From Candidatus Eremiobacterota bacterium (GTDB taxonomy: Bacteria > Vulcanimicrobiota > CADAWZ01 > Ess09-12): a DNA stretch of 64,000 bases. The notes below the pieces were generated by a model. It was not told the DNA's origin. It saw only the letters and a list, made by a program, of their open reading frames with translations, and did not search any database. Position 1 is the first letter of the stretch. Every line of letters starts with the position of its first letter. Shown in pieces: positions 8,824-17,067 of this stretch. The stretch spans positions 22,478-86,477 of the forward strand of contig JAVHLM010000031.1 of the NCBI GenBank assembly GCA_031082125.1, read 5' to 3'. Made by a program: the position numbers and the translations under genes.

Positions 8824-9255
8824 TTAATTCTCCCATAATGCATGCCATCTCTGTCCCGTCTTTTCACCGCGCTGATTCCTGATAAATCCCCAGGCAGTGG
8901 TTCTTCCTTTTTCATCCGATCCCCACTGCTCCCGCTCAAAGTGGGTCTTGACATTATCTTCAGTACGGATGAACCCGCCGCTGCCGGCCAATTGGTAGTA
9001 AGTCAGCCATTTGCCTCTGGCATCGTTCCAGGACCAGTAGTATCCCGTATTATTGTCGAGATAGAGATACGCAGCGGTATAGCCGACAGTCGTCAGGGTA
9101 ATTTTAAACAAGTGGGGTATTTGATTCGGAGTCTTGTTCGCAAAGGAAGGCGGTCTCAGCCCAAACGTGTCGGCCTGGACGTCCCCCGCGCATGCAATCA
9201 CAGCAAACGCTGCAATAATTATCACTGAAATAGAGAAATATCCTTTGCTTTTCAT
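8824..9255 (-). CDS. Small secreted protein, unknown family
   Basis: 143 residues with an N-terminal hydrophobic signal (VIIIAAFAVIACAG), which could be cleaved by signal peptidase I or, via VIAC, give a lipoprotein. The mature part is rich in Trp and Tyr (YYWSWNDARGKW) with repeated short W/G motifs, suggesting a compact extracytoplasmic beta domain; no family recognised. The start is preceded by AAAGGAAGTG. Upstream lie an extended -10 promoter and a roughly 150-base leader with a perfect 10-bp inverted repeat; downstream is a hairpin-plus-T terminator, so this is a single-gene transcript. Confidence 0.75.
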   Translation of the reverse strand: MKSKGYFSISVIIIAAFAVIACAGDVQADTFGLRPPSFANKTPNQIPHLFKITLTTVGYTAAYLYLDNNTGYYWSWNDARGKWLTYYQLAGSGGFIRTEDNVKTHFEREQWGSDEKGRTTAWGFIRNQRGEKTGQRWHALWEN

Positions 9256-9298
9256 TGTCTCACTTCCTTTCTTATGAATTCATACTGTGCCGGGGGGG

Positions 9299-9340
9299 CC
9301 TGGAACTTCTCTTGCAGCCCATACCTCCATAAGTTCCAGG
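9299..9340 (-). promoter_or_regulatory. 10-bp inverted repeat in the leader of the 8824-9255 gene
   Basis: CCTGGAACTT (9299-9308) and AAGTTCCAGG (9331-9340) are perfect inverted copies around a 22-base loop, 44-85 bases before the start codon. In RNA this is a strong hairpin; as DNA it could be an operator. Confidence 0.55.
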
Positions 9341-9941
9341 AGTGTTTCCCATAGCCCATATCCTGGCAGGCGCTCTTGATGACAGGAAAAGAGATTATCC
9401 CCTCAGATTATTATACCAGTTTTTCAGGCATCAGAAAAGGCTGACCGGCCGGATTTCCTGATTGCCCGCCCGATTGGACTCAGAGATACGGCATCAAGAA
9501 TGAATCAGCACTTCAGTGCCCTGGAAAAGCAGTCACCGCCTTTTCGAGCTGTGTGCCGTGCGGCACAGAATAAAGGGCGCAAAAAGGATATAATGTTCTC
9601 AGAGAAGGGAGATTGAAGGTAAAAAGATTCACGATATGGTCCTCCGAACCTGCACGCAAAGGCGTTGCCCTCACCCGGAGGACCTACATGGAAAGCAAGA
9701 GCGATTCACATACAGGCCCGCCGCATAATATGGATGCGTCGGGTTCTCTTATTTTCGCCGCCATTCATCGCCTGGAGCCCTGAATGGCTGATCCCCATAG
9801 TGTTCTGCTATGCTCATATTCTATCTCTTTTCCAGTCTGCTTCTATCGCCTCTTTAATGAATCTGTCGTAATCCTTTGAGACATTTGGATCTTGGAGCTG
9901 CCTGACGACCTCATTCTCAAGCTGTTAAAGTCACGCTGCTA
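9341..9941. other. Gene-poor region with a coding remnant
   Basis: No intact gene is seen. On the minus strand about 9815-9925 reads as a 36-codon open stretch (QLENEVVRQLQDPN, then SKDYDRFIKEAIEADWKRDRI) with no start codon, probably the tail of a decayed small gene. A plus-strand TATAAT at 9589-9594 has no gene after it. Confidence 0.4.
9410..9415 (-). promoter_or_regulatory. Extended -10 promoter for the 8824-9255 gene
   Basis: The minus strand reads TGGTATAAT, a perfect -10 with TGn extension. The -35 (TTTCTG about 16 bases upstream) is poor. It would give a leader of about 150 bases. Confidence 0.5.
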
Positions 9942-10877
9942 TTACTGCTCATTGCCCGTGCCCCCTGGGAACTTTGATTGAAGAATCATATGGACTGACT
10001 GTATGAGCTTGTTCCATTCCGCTGATAAATCGCGGGGATCGTCCAGAAAAATTTTGTCACGAAGCTTTTCCAGCGCATTCCGCCCTGAATCAATGGCGTC
10101 AAACAGGAGCTCTGCAGCCCTGAAATCTTCATATTTCAGCGCTTCAGGAGGCACGCTGTACTGGGCCCTTTCCAGTTTCCGCCGGCTCAGCTCGCAGGAG
10201 GTAATGAGCCAATCCAGATGCTCGACATATTTCCGCCTGGTGAGCGAACCGGAAGAATACTCTTTGAAATTTTTATACGCCTCGATCAGGCTCCCCGCCA
10301 GGGGGAAGGTGCCCTTGGGGACGGGTATGGTACTGCTCAGGGCAGCGAGGGAGGTGAATTTCAGGGGTATCTCCTCCCCGGTGAGAATGAAAAAAGTGCT
10401 GCAGTTTTGACATTTCAAGTCCTCGACAGGGTTCTTGCTCTGGCACTGCGGGCAGATTTTTGTCTTGAAATTAAGAAACACCTTGTACGATGAGACTACC
10501 GACTGGACACACTGGGAGAGCCTGCCCAGCCCCGTTCCGATCACCTGAGGATCATAAGTCTCCAAAGAGCTCTCCATTTCTTCAAGAGTCTTTCCATAGA
10601 GAGTGAGAGAGAAATGCAGGCGATCCATCTCATCCCTGATGCTCCCAGTGATCGCCTCTATATTGTATATCTTAATGAATCTTTCATAAATGCCGGAAAA
10701 TCGCTCTCTCTCCGAAGCGATCCTGTCGCGGAAAAGGGCAGGATCAAGCTGCCCCTCAAGAACTCCTGTCCATGAAGCTTGGAGCTTATTCACGGGAGAG
10801 ACCCGGAACAGGCCGGACAGCTCTTCGAGCCTCTTGATTTCACTCTGAATGCTGTCTTGGTCGTCTACAGGTTCCAT
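9942..10877 (-). CDS. Helical protein with central zinc ribbon, unknown function
   Basis: 311 residues, mostly predicted alpha helix with coiled-coil character. A single zinc ribbon lies in the middle (CPQCQSKNPVEDLKCQNC, about residues 141-158). There is no signal peptide or membrane segment, so it is cytoplasmic. The overall form resembles scaffold or adaptor proteins in which a zinc ribbon links two helical bundles; no family is recognised. It stands alone, with neighbours on the same strand more than 600 bases away on either side. Confidence 0.72.
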   Translation of the reverse strand: MEPVDDQDSIQSEIKRLEELSGLFRVSPVNKLQASWTGVLEGQLDPALFRDRIASERERFSGIYERFIKIYNIEAITGSIRDEMDRLHFSLTLYGKTLEEMESSLETYDPQVIGTGLGRLSQCVQSVVSSYKVFLNFKTKICPQCQSKNPVEDLKCQNCSTFFILTGEEIPLKFTSLAALSSTIPVPKGTFPLAGSLIEAYKNFKEYSSGSLTRRKYVEHLDWLITSCELSRRKLERAQYSVPPEALKYEDFRAAELLFDAIDSGRNALEKLRDKIFLDDPRDLSAEWNKLIQSVHMILQSKFPGGTGNEQ

Positions 10878-10952
10878 AATAATGTACCAGCTCGAGCTCA
10901 GATCTTAAAACACCATAAGCAAAGCGTGCTCTGCTTCATTATCGGCAGGCTC

Positions 10953-10976
10953 TGTCCCCGATTTTTCAGGGGGACA
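10953..10976. repeat. Hairpin with TGTCCCC/GGGGACA arms
   Basis: TGTCCCC (10953-10959) pairs with GGGGACA (10970-10976) over a 10-base loop. The GGGGACA phrase recurs in other intergenic hairpins of this window. Confidence 0.55.
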
Positions 10977-11000
10977 CCATGCGTATATGGCTCTGTTATC

Positions 11001-11034
11001 AAAATAAACCCCATTTTTGGGTGGTGTTTATTTT
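11001..11034. repeat. Long inverted repeat, AAAATAAAC arms
   Basis: AAAATAAAC (11001-11009) and GTTTATTTT (11026-11034) are perfect inverted copies, and CCC/GGG pairs extend the stem inside. With T or A runs at both ends it could act as a bidirectional terminator or mark the edge of a mobile segment. Confidence 0.6.
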
Positions 11035-11210
11035 GGGTGTCAGTATAGATAATTCTGCACTAATCTGAAAACTCGTGCAAAAGGTGGAAAATTTCTGAAC
11101 GAATTCAGGGGAGCGTAGTTCTTCACTTTCTCACCGGAAAGGTTCTCATATGGTGTTAGCCGCGGGGACATTGATGGGGGAGGAGCCGGACTTGTGTGCC
11201 CGGAGCCGGT

Positions 11211-11774
11211 ATGAAGAGGGGACCTTCTGAAACGGTAAAAAAGCACAGAAGCCTTCTTGGAAACACCTGCTATTGCGCCGATGTCAAGATCACCAATTAT
11301 GGCAAAGCCGGGAAGATTTGGTTGAAGACGGTCCGCGGGCATAAGGGGTATTATGTGAAGGCCAGCAAGAAGTCCGTGCCGGATGAATGGTGGTACAATC
11401 TCATTACCATCAGGTATTTCCAGTCCCTTTACGATAAGGGGAATAGCCTCCTCTTCGAAAGCATCTCCCAGGCTCCCGGCTGGATTCAGTTCAGGCTGGA
11501 GGGATTTTCGGACTTCAAGAAGATAGCCGTCCATAGGGGAAATCAGAAGAGACCCGCACAGGACGTCATTGTAAATTATAAAGGAATCGTCACGGACAGC
11601 ATGATGACTGCCGAAATAAGTATTCCTCTAGATGGAAAGACAAAAGAAATTGTGGTGGAGACGACCAGGAGAGGTTATTTCGGAAAACCTGATCCCCGTC
11701 ACCACCTCATTCTCCAGGTAGATCCGGAGAAAGGGATTATCAAGGATCTCGCGATCAAGGATCTGGGAAAATAG
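11211..11774 (+). CDS. Hypothetical protein
   Basis: About 187 residues. The ATG at 11211 has CGGAG five bases upstream; a GTG at 11196 in the same frame is the alternative. There is no signal peptide. The chain has many aromatic and basic residues (PDEWWYNLITIRYFQSLYDKG) and alternating beta-like segments towards the C-terminus. I do not recognise it. The opposite strand is open over much of this region, but the protein-like composition favours this one. It is isolated between an inverted-repeat region and the convergent zincin gene. Confidence 0.5.
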   Translation: MKRGPSETVKKHRSLLGNTCYCADVKITNYGKAGKIWLKTVRGHKGYYVKASKKSVPDEWWYNLITIRYFQSLYDKGNSLLFESISQAPGWIQFRLEGFSDFKKIAVHRGNQKRPAQDVIVNYKGIVTDSMMTAEISIPLDGKTKEIVVETTRRGYFGKPDPRHHLILQVDPEKGIIKDLAIKDLGK

Positions 11775-11884
11775 GGGAGCAGAATCCTCCGAGATGAAGA
11801 TGAGATGTCATTGATTGGCCGAATAGATCCACTCCGTGACATACTCTGATGAAGGAGCGCTTCTCACCTGAAGGATCCTTGACG

Positions 11885-13135
11885 TCATTTCCCGCCGTAC
11901 AAAAGGCGCTTCAAATAGTCCTCTCCGAAATTCCTGCTGATGAACTGGCGGAGAGGCTCCGCGTCAGGGCTGCTCTGGAAGTCCTGGAGAGATTTTTCCT
12001 GGCCCGGCCACGCAAGATTCTTCTGAGCCTTGCTTTCACGGAAGAGATCCATTGCCCTTATGCCCTGCCATGCGACAAACTCCTTGAACTGCCTGTTATT
12101 CCTGAAGAACTCGGGGTTCTCTTTTTCCACCGCCATGGCTGCGGCAAAAGAATAGGCGGTGAATTCAAGCGGAGCGGCCGCGGCATCCTCAGGGGGATCC
12201 TTGTATATGCCCTTCTTCGTGAGCTCAAGGCTTACCGCGCTGCCGTTCGTGTAAGCGACCCACTCGTCAAATATCTTGAAGACCTGCTGCTCATCAAATC
12301 TGGGATTCTTCCCGAGATCCTTGATATAGAGATCGTAGCGATAGCCTTTCAGGCTCTCCGGCACATACTGGCCCACGGGCTTTTTCAGCCCGGGATCATC
12401 AAGGAACACCGCTTTGTCGTTGCCTACATAGAATCCCGACCTGCCCTGTCCCGATTTGTCCTCATAGACTGTAAGGCAGGCGTTAATCCCGTGGGTGGCT
12501 TCGTGGGCCCATGTATTCTTGATATCGTAGGGATCCATGTCGGGATCGCTCTTATGGATATGCTGCAGAATATCGGTCAGCACAGAGCCCCAGTCGCTCC
12601 CGGTCACGTCCCTCTGCCTGCCGTAACTGGTAAAATCAAGGCCGCCGCCGTACCGGTAGCCGCCCAGCTCTTTCTTGAGGGTATCGGTGATCCTGCTGTC
12701 CGCCGTGATTCCATCGGTATTCCGGCGGTAGTCGATTTTCCCTCCCCTCATGCTCATCATTGACTGCATCATGGAAAGCATGTTGCCCATGGCGCCGAGC
12801 ATATGGCTCATAAGCTGCATGCTCTGCCGGATTTGAGCATCGGGAGCAGCGCTCCCCGCTGCCTGCGCCCGGTCACTCGTCACCGGGGTTTCGGCGCTCC
12901 CCGCCTGCCGTGGTCCGGGGGAAGGATGCTCGGGGGAGAGGGGAGCATACCTGAGGGGGCTGCTTTCAAGACCTTTCAGGCCCTCTCTGGAAATATGGGC
13001 TGAATCATCTGATGAACCTGTGCCGGCGGTGTGAGCACCTTCCTCTTTCAGGCCGTCCTGTGACCTGCGGGGTGGCAAGGGATTCTTCTCATGGAGCATT
13101 GAGCCTTGCCTGAAACCTGAGATTTCACTTTCCAT
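11885..13135 (-). CDS. HEXXH zinc-metallopeptidase-like protein
   Basis: 416 residues. Residues 1-100 are disordered and rich in Pro/Ser/Gly; 101-130 form a Met-rich helix (MLGAMGNMLSMMQSMMSM). The likely catalytic region has TWAHEATHGINA, a HEXXH zinc site (H211, E212, H215), with E291 in FDEWVAYTNG a candidate third ligand. The layout suggests a gluzincin-like peptidase, but the family is not assigned and activity is inferred. There is no Sec signal, so it is either cytoplasmic or exported by another route. The longer open frame on the other strand (11849-12763) is a shadow. Confidence 0.78.
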   Translation of the reverse strand: MESEISGFRQGSMLHEKNPLPPRRSQDGLKEEGAHTAGTGSSDDSAHISREGLKGLESSPLRYAPLSPEHPSPGPRQAGSAETPVTSDRAQAAGSAAPDAQIRQSMQLMSHMLGAMGNMLSMMQSMMSMRGGKIDYRRNTDGITADSRITDTLKKELGGYRYGGGLDFTSYGRQRDVTGSDWGSVLTDILQHIHKSDPDMDPYDIKNTWAHEATHGINACLTVYEDKSGQGRSGFYVGNDKAVFLDDPGLKKPVGQYVPESLKGYRYDLYIKDLGKNPRFDEQQVFKIFDEWVAYTNGSAVSLELTKKGIYKDPPEDAAAAPLEFTAYSFAAAMAVEKENPEFFRNNRQFKEFVAWQGIRAMDLFRESKAQKNLAWPGQEKSLQDFQSSPDAEPLRQFISRNFGEDYLKRLLYGGK

Positions 13136-13433
13136 AGCTTCACTTCCTCACCGGAATTATCACTAAGGATTCATTACCCCCGTTGAAAAAGGCCTCAAAA
13201 AAGAATCAAGAAAGCCTGATAAATGAAATTTTATGTTAAATCAATGTTACCGAATCCTTCTGAAAAGGCCGGTGATTATGGCAGGCCCGGCATCATCAGG
13301 GCGGGACATTTTCAGTGAAAGAGAGGAGGAGGCCGGGAGCGAAGGGCATCCCTGCGGGAATATTCTGCAGATTCTCAACAAGACCGGGAACAGTGTTAAT
13401 CTTGATTTTAAGTGGTGAAACAATAACGGAAGC

Positions 13434-13814
13434 TTGAAAAGCAGGAATACAAATCCGGTAAAAAGTGAGACTATAAAGAGACCAGCTTATATTACGTCAG
13501 GTCTCACCTGGATTGTTGCCTGTCTTGAGCAGGTTAATGTGTGCTTCCTGAAAGAGGCCAAAGGAGATCCGGTGGATGAAACCTCATGGATTGTGAATCA
13601 ACATCCTGTTCCGTGGATTTTTCATGCAGGAGGCACAGTTGAAGCACCCACGCTGTGGACTGGAAACTGGCAGAGAACAGAAGAGGGGTACAGGGTAACC
13701 ATGAGGTACCTGGGGACAATTGACTCTTTCCTGGTAAAGTTCAGCTCCGACTGGTCATCATTTACTGTTCACAAAAACGGCAAGTTATTCCGTTCAGGAG
13801 TGCGAAAAAGATAG
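13434..13814 (+). CDS. Small hypothetical protein, doubtful
   Basis: A 126-codon frame starting at TTG with a weak GGAAG before it. The second half (WTGNWQRTEEGYRVTMRYLG onward) looks protein-like; the first half does not. It may be the end of a decayed gene or a small real one. No family recognised. Confidence 0.3.
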   Translation: MKSRNTNPVKSETIKRPAYITSGLTWIVACLEQVNVCFLKEAKGDPVDETSWIVNQHPVPWIFHAGGTVEAPTLWTGNWQRTEEGYRVTMRYLGTIDSFLVKFSSDWSSFTVHKNGKLFRSGVRKR

Positions 13815-13835
13815 ATCCACCGCTCTCGCACCCCT

Positions 13836-15146
13836 TCACGCGCGCCCGCTCGCGGCCGTTCCGGCGTTGAGCTCGGATCCCTTCGTCTCGCGCAGGGTGG
13901 CAATGCAGGCGAGCGAAATTGCGCAGCACGCCACCAGGTAGAGGGAGATCGGCATGGAGGAGTTATGGTAAGCCCCGAGCATCCAGGTGGCCACGAACGG
14001 CGCGGTGCCTCCGGCAAGCGCCGCCCCCAATTGGTAACCAATCGTGACGCCGGTGTAACGGACGTTGGTAGCGAACAGCTCCGAGTAGAGGGTGCCGAGG
14101 ACGGCCGTCACGGGCGACCACAGAATGCCGAGAGCGATCACTGTGGCGCCGACGAGCAGCGGCACCGAGCCGGCGTTCACCATTGCGAAGTAGGGGAATG
14201 CGAACGCGAGGATGCCCACGCTCCCTGCGATGTAGAGAGGCTTCCTCCCCAGGCGGTCGGCGAGAACCCCGCCGATGGGGATGAGCGCCGTGCTGACGAT
14301 GGTGCCTATCGTGACGGCGTTCAGCGCCTGCATTTTCGAGAATCCGCACTGGTTAACTGCGTACGAGATGATGAAGGTGGAAAAGATATAGAAGGGTCCC
14401 GTTTCCACCACCTTCAGACCGACGGCCAGCAGCACCTCGCGCCAGTGATAGCGAAAGGTGTGCGCAATGGGAAAGCGCGCGATCGTGCCGCTGTGGCGCG
14501 CTTCCCGGAATGCGGGCGTCTCCTCGATGCCCTTGCGGATCCACAGTCCGACGAAGACGAGCACGACCGATGCCAGGAACGGCAGCCGCCAGCCCCAGGA
14601 CAGGAAGCTCTCCTCGGGCAGAAGGCTGACGAGCGTCACCGCGAGGGTGCCGAGGAGCAGGCCGACCGTGACGCCCATCTGCGGGATCGATCCGTAGAAA
14701 CCTCGCTGCCCCGGCCTGGCGTGCTCGATGGCCAGCAGCAGCGCCCCGCCCCACTCGCCTCCGAGTCCAAGCCCCTGCACGAACCTCAGCACGATGAGCA
14801 GTGTCGGGGCCCAACCACCTATAGCCTGGTAGTCGGGCACGCACCCGATCAGCACCGTGGCCGATCCCATCAGGGCAAGCGTCAGCACCAGGCTCACCTT
14901 CCGCCCGACCTTGTCACCAAGGTGCGAGAAGACTATGCCGCCGAGGGGCCGGATGAAAAACGGGATGGCGAAGGTGGCGTAGGCCTGGAGCAGCGCCACG
15001 TTGGGATCCCCACCCGGGAAGAACCTTTTCGCGAAGACGAGCGCCGTGACGGTTCCGTAAAGGAAGAAGTCGTACCACTCGATAGACGACCCTATAAGGC
15101 TGGCGATGAGCGCACGGCGATGCATGTTCTGGTCATCAGAGGCCAT
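13836..15146 (-). CDS. MFS transporter, metabolite:H+ symporter (MHS) type
   Basis: About 436 residues and 12 predicted membrane helices. IASLIGSSIEWYDFFLYGT near the N-terminus and RPLGGIVFSHLGDKVGRK after helix 2 are signatures of the MHS family (ShiA, ProP, KgtP relatives), as are RFVQGLGLGGEWGGA and the repeat ADRLGRKP in the second half. It should import a small organic acid or zwitterion with protons; the substrate cannot be read from sequence. ATG at 15146 or 15152 fits GGAG upstream better than the GTG at 15164. GC is clearly higher than in neighbours and there is no operon partner, consistent with transfer from a high-GC proteobacterium. Confidence 0.92.
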   Translation of the reverse strand: MASDDQNMHRRALIASLIGSSIEWYDFFLYGTVTALVFAKRFFPGGDPNVALLQAYATFAIPFFIRPLGGIVFSHLGDKVGRKVSLVLTLALMGSATVLIGCVPDYQAIGGWAPTLLIVLRFVQGLGLGGEWGGALLLAIEHARPGQRGFYGSIPQMGVTVGLLLGTLAVTLVSLLPEESFLSWGWRLPFLASVVLVFVGLWIRKGIEETPAFREARHSGTIARFPIAHTFRYHWREVLLAVGLKVVETGPFYIFSTFIISYAVNQCGFSKMQALNAVTIGTIVSTALIPIGGVLADRLGRKPLYIAGSVGILAFAFPYFAMVNAGSVPLLVGATVIALGILWSPVTAVLGTLYSELFATNVRYTGVTIGYQLGAALAGGTAPFVATWMLGAYHNSSMPISLYLVACCAISLACIATLRETKGSELNAGTAASGRA

Positions 15147-15485
15147 CGGCATGGGTCTCCACACAAGAGATAGGCATTTGCTTTCTGCCTCCCACCGATC
15201 TTATCAGAAAAGAACTCTCCTGGCAAGAATATCTAACCCTTTTTTCAGCTTCAGAGGTCGGGGGTGATGAGCTCACTGTCCGCTGAGCTGGAATGAAATT
15301 TCGTTATTTCTGCCGCTTATTTGACAGGCCATCAGAAAAGAAGCAGGCGGCTTCCTGCGGCTTATCGGGGACACTCCTTTTTAAGCCCCTTTCTGAATAA
15401 GGGATTAATGACGGTTTCCGCGAAATGCTTTATGTCTTTCATGCCAGGAAAATCCATCGTTGTCATGAAAAAAAGGAGTCGTCAC
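15147..15485. other. Intergenic region upstream of the transporter
   Basis: Divergent spacer between the transporter start and the remnant region. No clear promoter, RNA or repeat was recognised apart from a GGGGACAC phrase near 15367. Confidence 0.4.
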
Positions 15486-15817
15486 ATGGAGGAAAATGAG
15501 CTCTTCAATGCTGTGGAGCGGGATGACTGCAGGGCAATTGCCAAGGCTCTCGAGGGGGGGCGCAGTTCGAAAACGCCGTCTTCACCCAGCTCAGGCAACA
15601 CGGCAGCCTTGCCTACTATGCACAAAAGACGGGAAGGGAGATCGACTTCATCCTGGAAAGGGAAACAGCCTTTGAAGTGAAGGAGTCACCACTGCCGACT
15701 GATGCGAGGAGTCTCAAAGCGCTCTCTTCAAAAGCCCGTACCTCTGAGGCCTTTCTTGTGGGGCGTTACCGCGTGCCTTCCTTCAGCGACTATATATGGG
15801 GCGGCGATATTTTCTGA
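15486..15817 (+). pseudogene. Decayed fusion: ankyrin-like N-terminus and DUF4143 ATPase C-terminus
   Basis: An ATG at 15486 opens a short frame (MEENELFNAVERDDCRAIAK) typical of the start of ankyrin proteins, which runs into a G7 tract. From 15566 to the TGA at 15815-15817 another frame reads FENAVFTQLRQHG, AYYAQKTGREIDFILERE and AFEVKES, the nuclease-like C-terminal signature of AAA/DUF4143 ATPases. The ATPase domain itself is missing. It looks like the junction of two unrelated gene ends, possibly with a frameshift in the G run. An intact member of the same family lies at 17797-19128. Confidence 0.7.
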
Positions 15818-15832
15818 CCGCAGCTCCCTTCA

Positions 15833-15985
15833 CTGATCCGGGGCCATTATGGCAGGCTCGACATTTTCCCCAACCAGATTCTTGCCTCTGCAATGGTTGA
15901 CCGCCTGAGGGATAATGCATATCGCCTCATCATTGAGGGAGAAAGCTGCAAAAATTCTCATGTGCTCAAAGAGATAGCGGCTTAG
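15833..15985 (+). pseudogene. IstB-type (IS21) ATPase C-terminal remnant
   Basis: The frame ending at TAG 15983-15985 reads ILASAMVDRLRDNAYRLIIE then GESCK, matching the conserved C-terminal end of IS21-family IstB helper ATPases (A-x-x-DRL-x-x-NAYRI-x-x-x-GES). The AAA core and the IstA transposase are absent. Repeated terminal-like motifs follow at 16108-16152. Confidence 0.65.
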
Positions 15986-16107
15986 GAGGGGTGAGCATAC
16001 TATGAAAAGAAAGGGGGGATCCCGGAAGAAATCAAATTATTCTGGTAAGCGCCCAGGACAAGGGAGGGGTACAGTCAGATTTTCACCAGGGGGTGCAAAG
16101 GAAATCA

Positions 16108-16152
16108 GGTGGATCGATTAGCCGATCATGGGTGGATCGATTAAGGCGATCA
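16108..16152 (+). repeat. Paired GGTGGATCGATTA repeats, likely IS21 right end
   Basis: GGTGGATCGATTAGCCGATCA (16108-16128, written as 20 bases plus A) and GGTGGATCGATTAAGGCGATCA (16131-16152, first 13 bases identical) stand almost head to tail. IS21 elements carry multiple short repeats at their ends, and the IstB remnant is just upstream. Confidence 0.6.
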
Positions 16153-16781
16153 GTGACAGTTTGTTCCGAAGTTTTCTTTGCCTGCAGGCTGAACAGATGA
16201 CTCAGGGCTCCAGAATATGGCTTTGAAAAAGGAGTCACATTGAAAATCCAGAGCGAGGCCGGCCTCCTTTATGGATCTTCTCATTCTGTATATTCCTGTT
16301 CCCATTTTTTCTATATATCCTATCCTGTGAAGAAGAGAAGCAAAGGTGTTTTCAGGACCTTCGAGATATCTGCACGACGCAGGAAGCTATCGAGTTTTCT
16401 TTCATCGAAATGTGTATCAAAATCAAATCACATGGCAGTAAGGCAATATCTTAAGCATTTCGCCAGTAGAGATGCCAGTTAAGCCCTGCCGGTCAATTTC
16501 TTCTTCCAGTCCTTTGCGTCGCTCTGGCAGGACGTTAATCCTATTCGCAAGGACGGCGCCGTATTGTGCAGTGAGGTCACATATGCAGAAGTTCTGAAAT
16601 GCTTCTGACATTTTCAACCCTCATTCCTTTCCCTGTGTGCTAATTTCATTTGGTATTCTGTCTTTCCTGTTGGACAAAAGTGGAGCAGTGCAATATTATC
16701 ACTTGAAGTTGCTCGCCAAGGTAATAGATGAGCTACTGGCTTAGATTCTGAGTTTTTATTGTCAGTCTGCCTGAAAGGAAG
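16153..16781. other. Gene-free stretch between IS remnant and toxin-antitoxin pair
   Basis: Open frames here are short, lack ribosome-binding sites and resemble nothing. One minus-strand frame (16423-16617, 64 codons) is the most protein-like but I cannot support it. Confidence 0.45.
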
Positions 16782-16787
16782 TATAAT
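16759..16787 (+). promoter_or_regulatory. Sigma-70 promoter of the DUF433/DUF5615 pair
   Basis: TTGTCA (16759-16764), a 17-base spacer and TATAAT (16782-16787) make a near-consensus promoter 32 bases before the antitoxin start. Confidence 0.75.
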
Positions 16788-16795
16788 ATAGTATG

Positions 16796-16805
16796 AGAAG
16801 CTTCT
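16796..16805 (+). promoter_or_regulatory. Perfect palindrome at the transcription start, likely operator
   Basis: AGAAGCTTCT is a 10-bp perfect palindrome 9-18 bases after the -10, between promoter and ribosome-binding site (GGAGGAAG). This is the position expected for autorepression by an antitoxin. Confidence 0.45.
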
Positions 16806-16818
16806 GTGAGGAGGAAGT

Positions 16819-17067
16819 ATGAAAGAACAGGATCTCATGGCGAGGATTGTGATCAATCCGAAAGTAATGACAGGAAAGCCGGTAGTAAAAGGGACGAGGC
16901 TCACTGTCAATTTCATCCTGGGGCTGCTTGCCCATGGGGCGACAATAGATGAGATTCTTGAGGAGTACGACGGCCTTTCCAGAGAAGATATCTCAGCCTG
17001 CCTTCTCTTCGCATCTGAGACTCTTGATAACACGACATTTGGGCCGCTCATCGCCGAGGCCTTGTAG
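16819..17067 (+). CDS. DUF433-family antitoxin
   Basis: 82 residues of the DUF433 family: the characteristic start RIVINPKVMTGKPVVKGTRL is followed by a small helical DNA-binding-like domain with ILGLLAHGATIDEILEEYDG. DUF433 proteins are paired with PIN-like DUF5615 toxins in type II toxin-antitoxin modules. The stop codon TAG is immediately followed by the ATG of the toxin, indicating translational coupling. The start has a strong GGAGGAAGT site. The promoter and palindrome upstream suggest self-repression, as is usual for such modules. Confidence 0.9.
   Translation: MKEQDLMARIVINPKVMTGKPVVKGTRLTVNFILGLLAHGATIDEILEEYDGLSREDISACLLFASETLDNTTFGPLIAEAL

Noticed and set aside
9665..9871. 68-codon plus frame in the 9.3-9.9 kb gap
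   Set aside because: No start signals; overlaps the small minus-strand remnant and has an unlikely composition.
11040..11534. 164-codon minus frame over the start of the 11211-11774 gene
   Set aside because: Less protein-like than the plus frame and no start signals; some doubt remains because both are of unknown family.
11849..12763. 305-codon open frame on the plus strand opposite the HEXXH protein
   Set aside because: It mirrors the codon pattern of the minus-strand gene, lacks a ribosome-binding site and shows no domain; the minus frame has a zinc motif and protein-like composition.
13965..15173. Long open frame opposite the MHS transporter
   Set aside because: High-GC antisense shadow; composition is rich in Arg, Gln and His with no domain, while the other strand encodes a clear transporter.
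16423..16617. 64-codon minus frame MKMSEAFQNFCICD...
   Set aside because: Partly protein-like, but without ribosome-binding site, family or neighbours; I could not support it.
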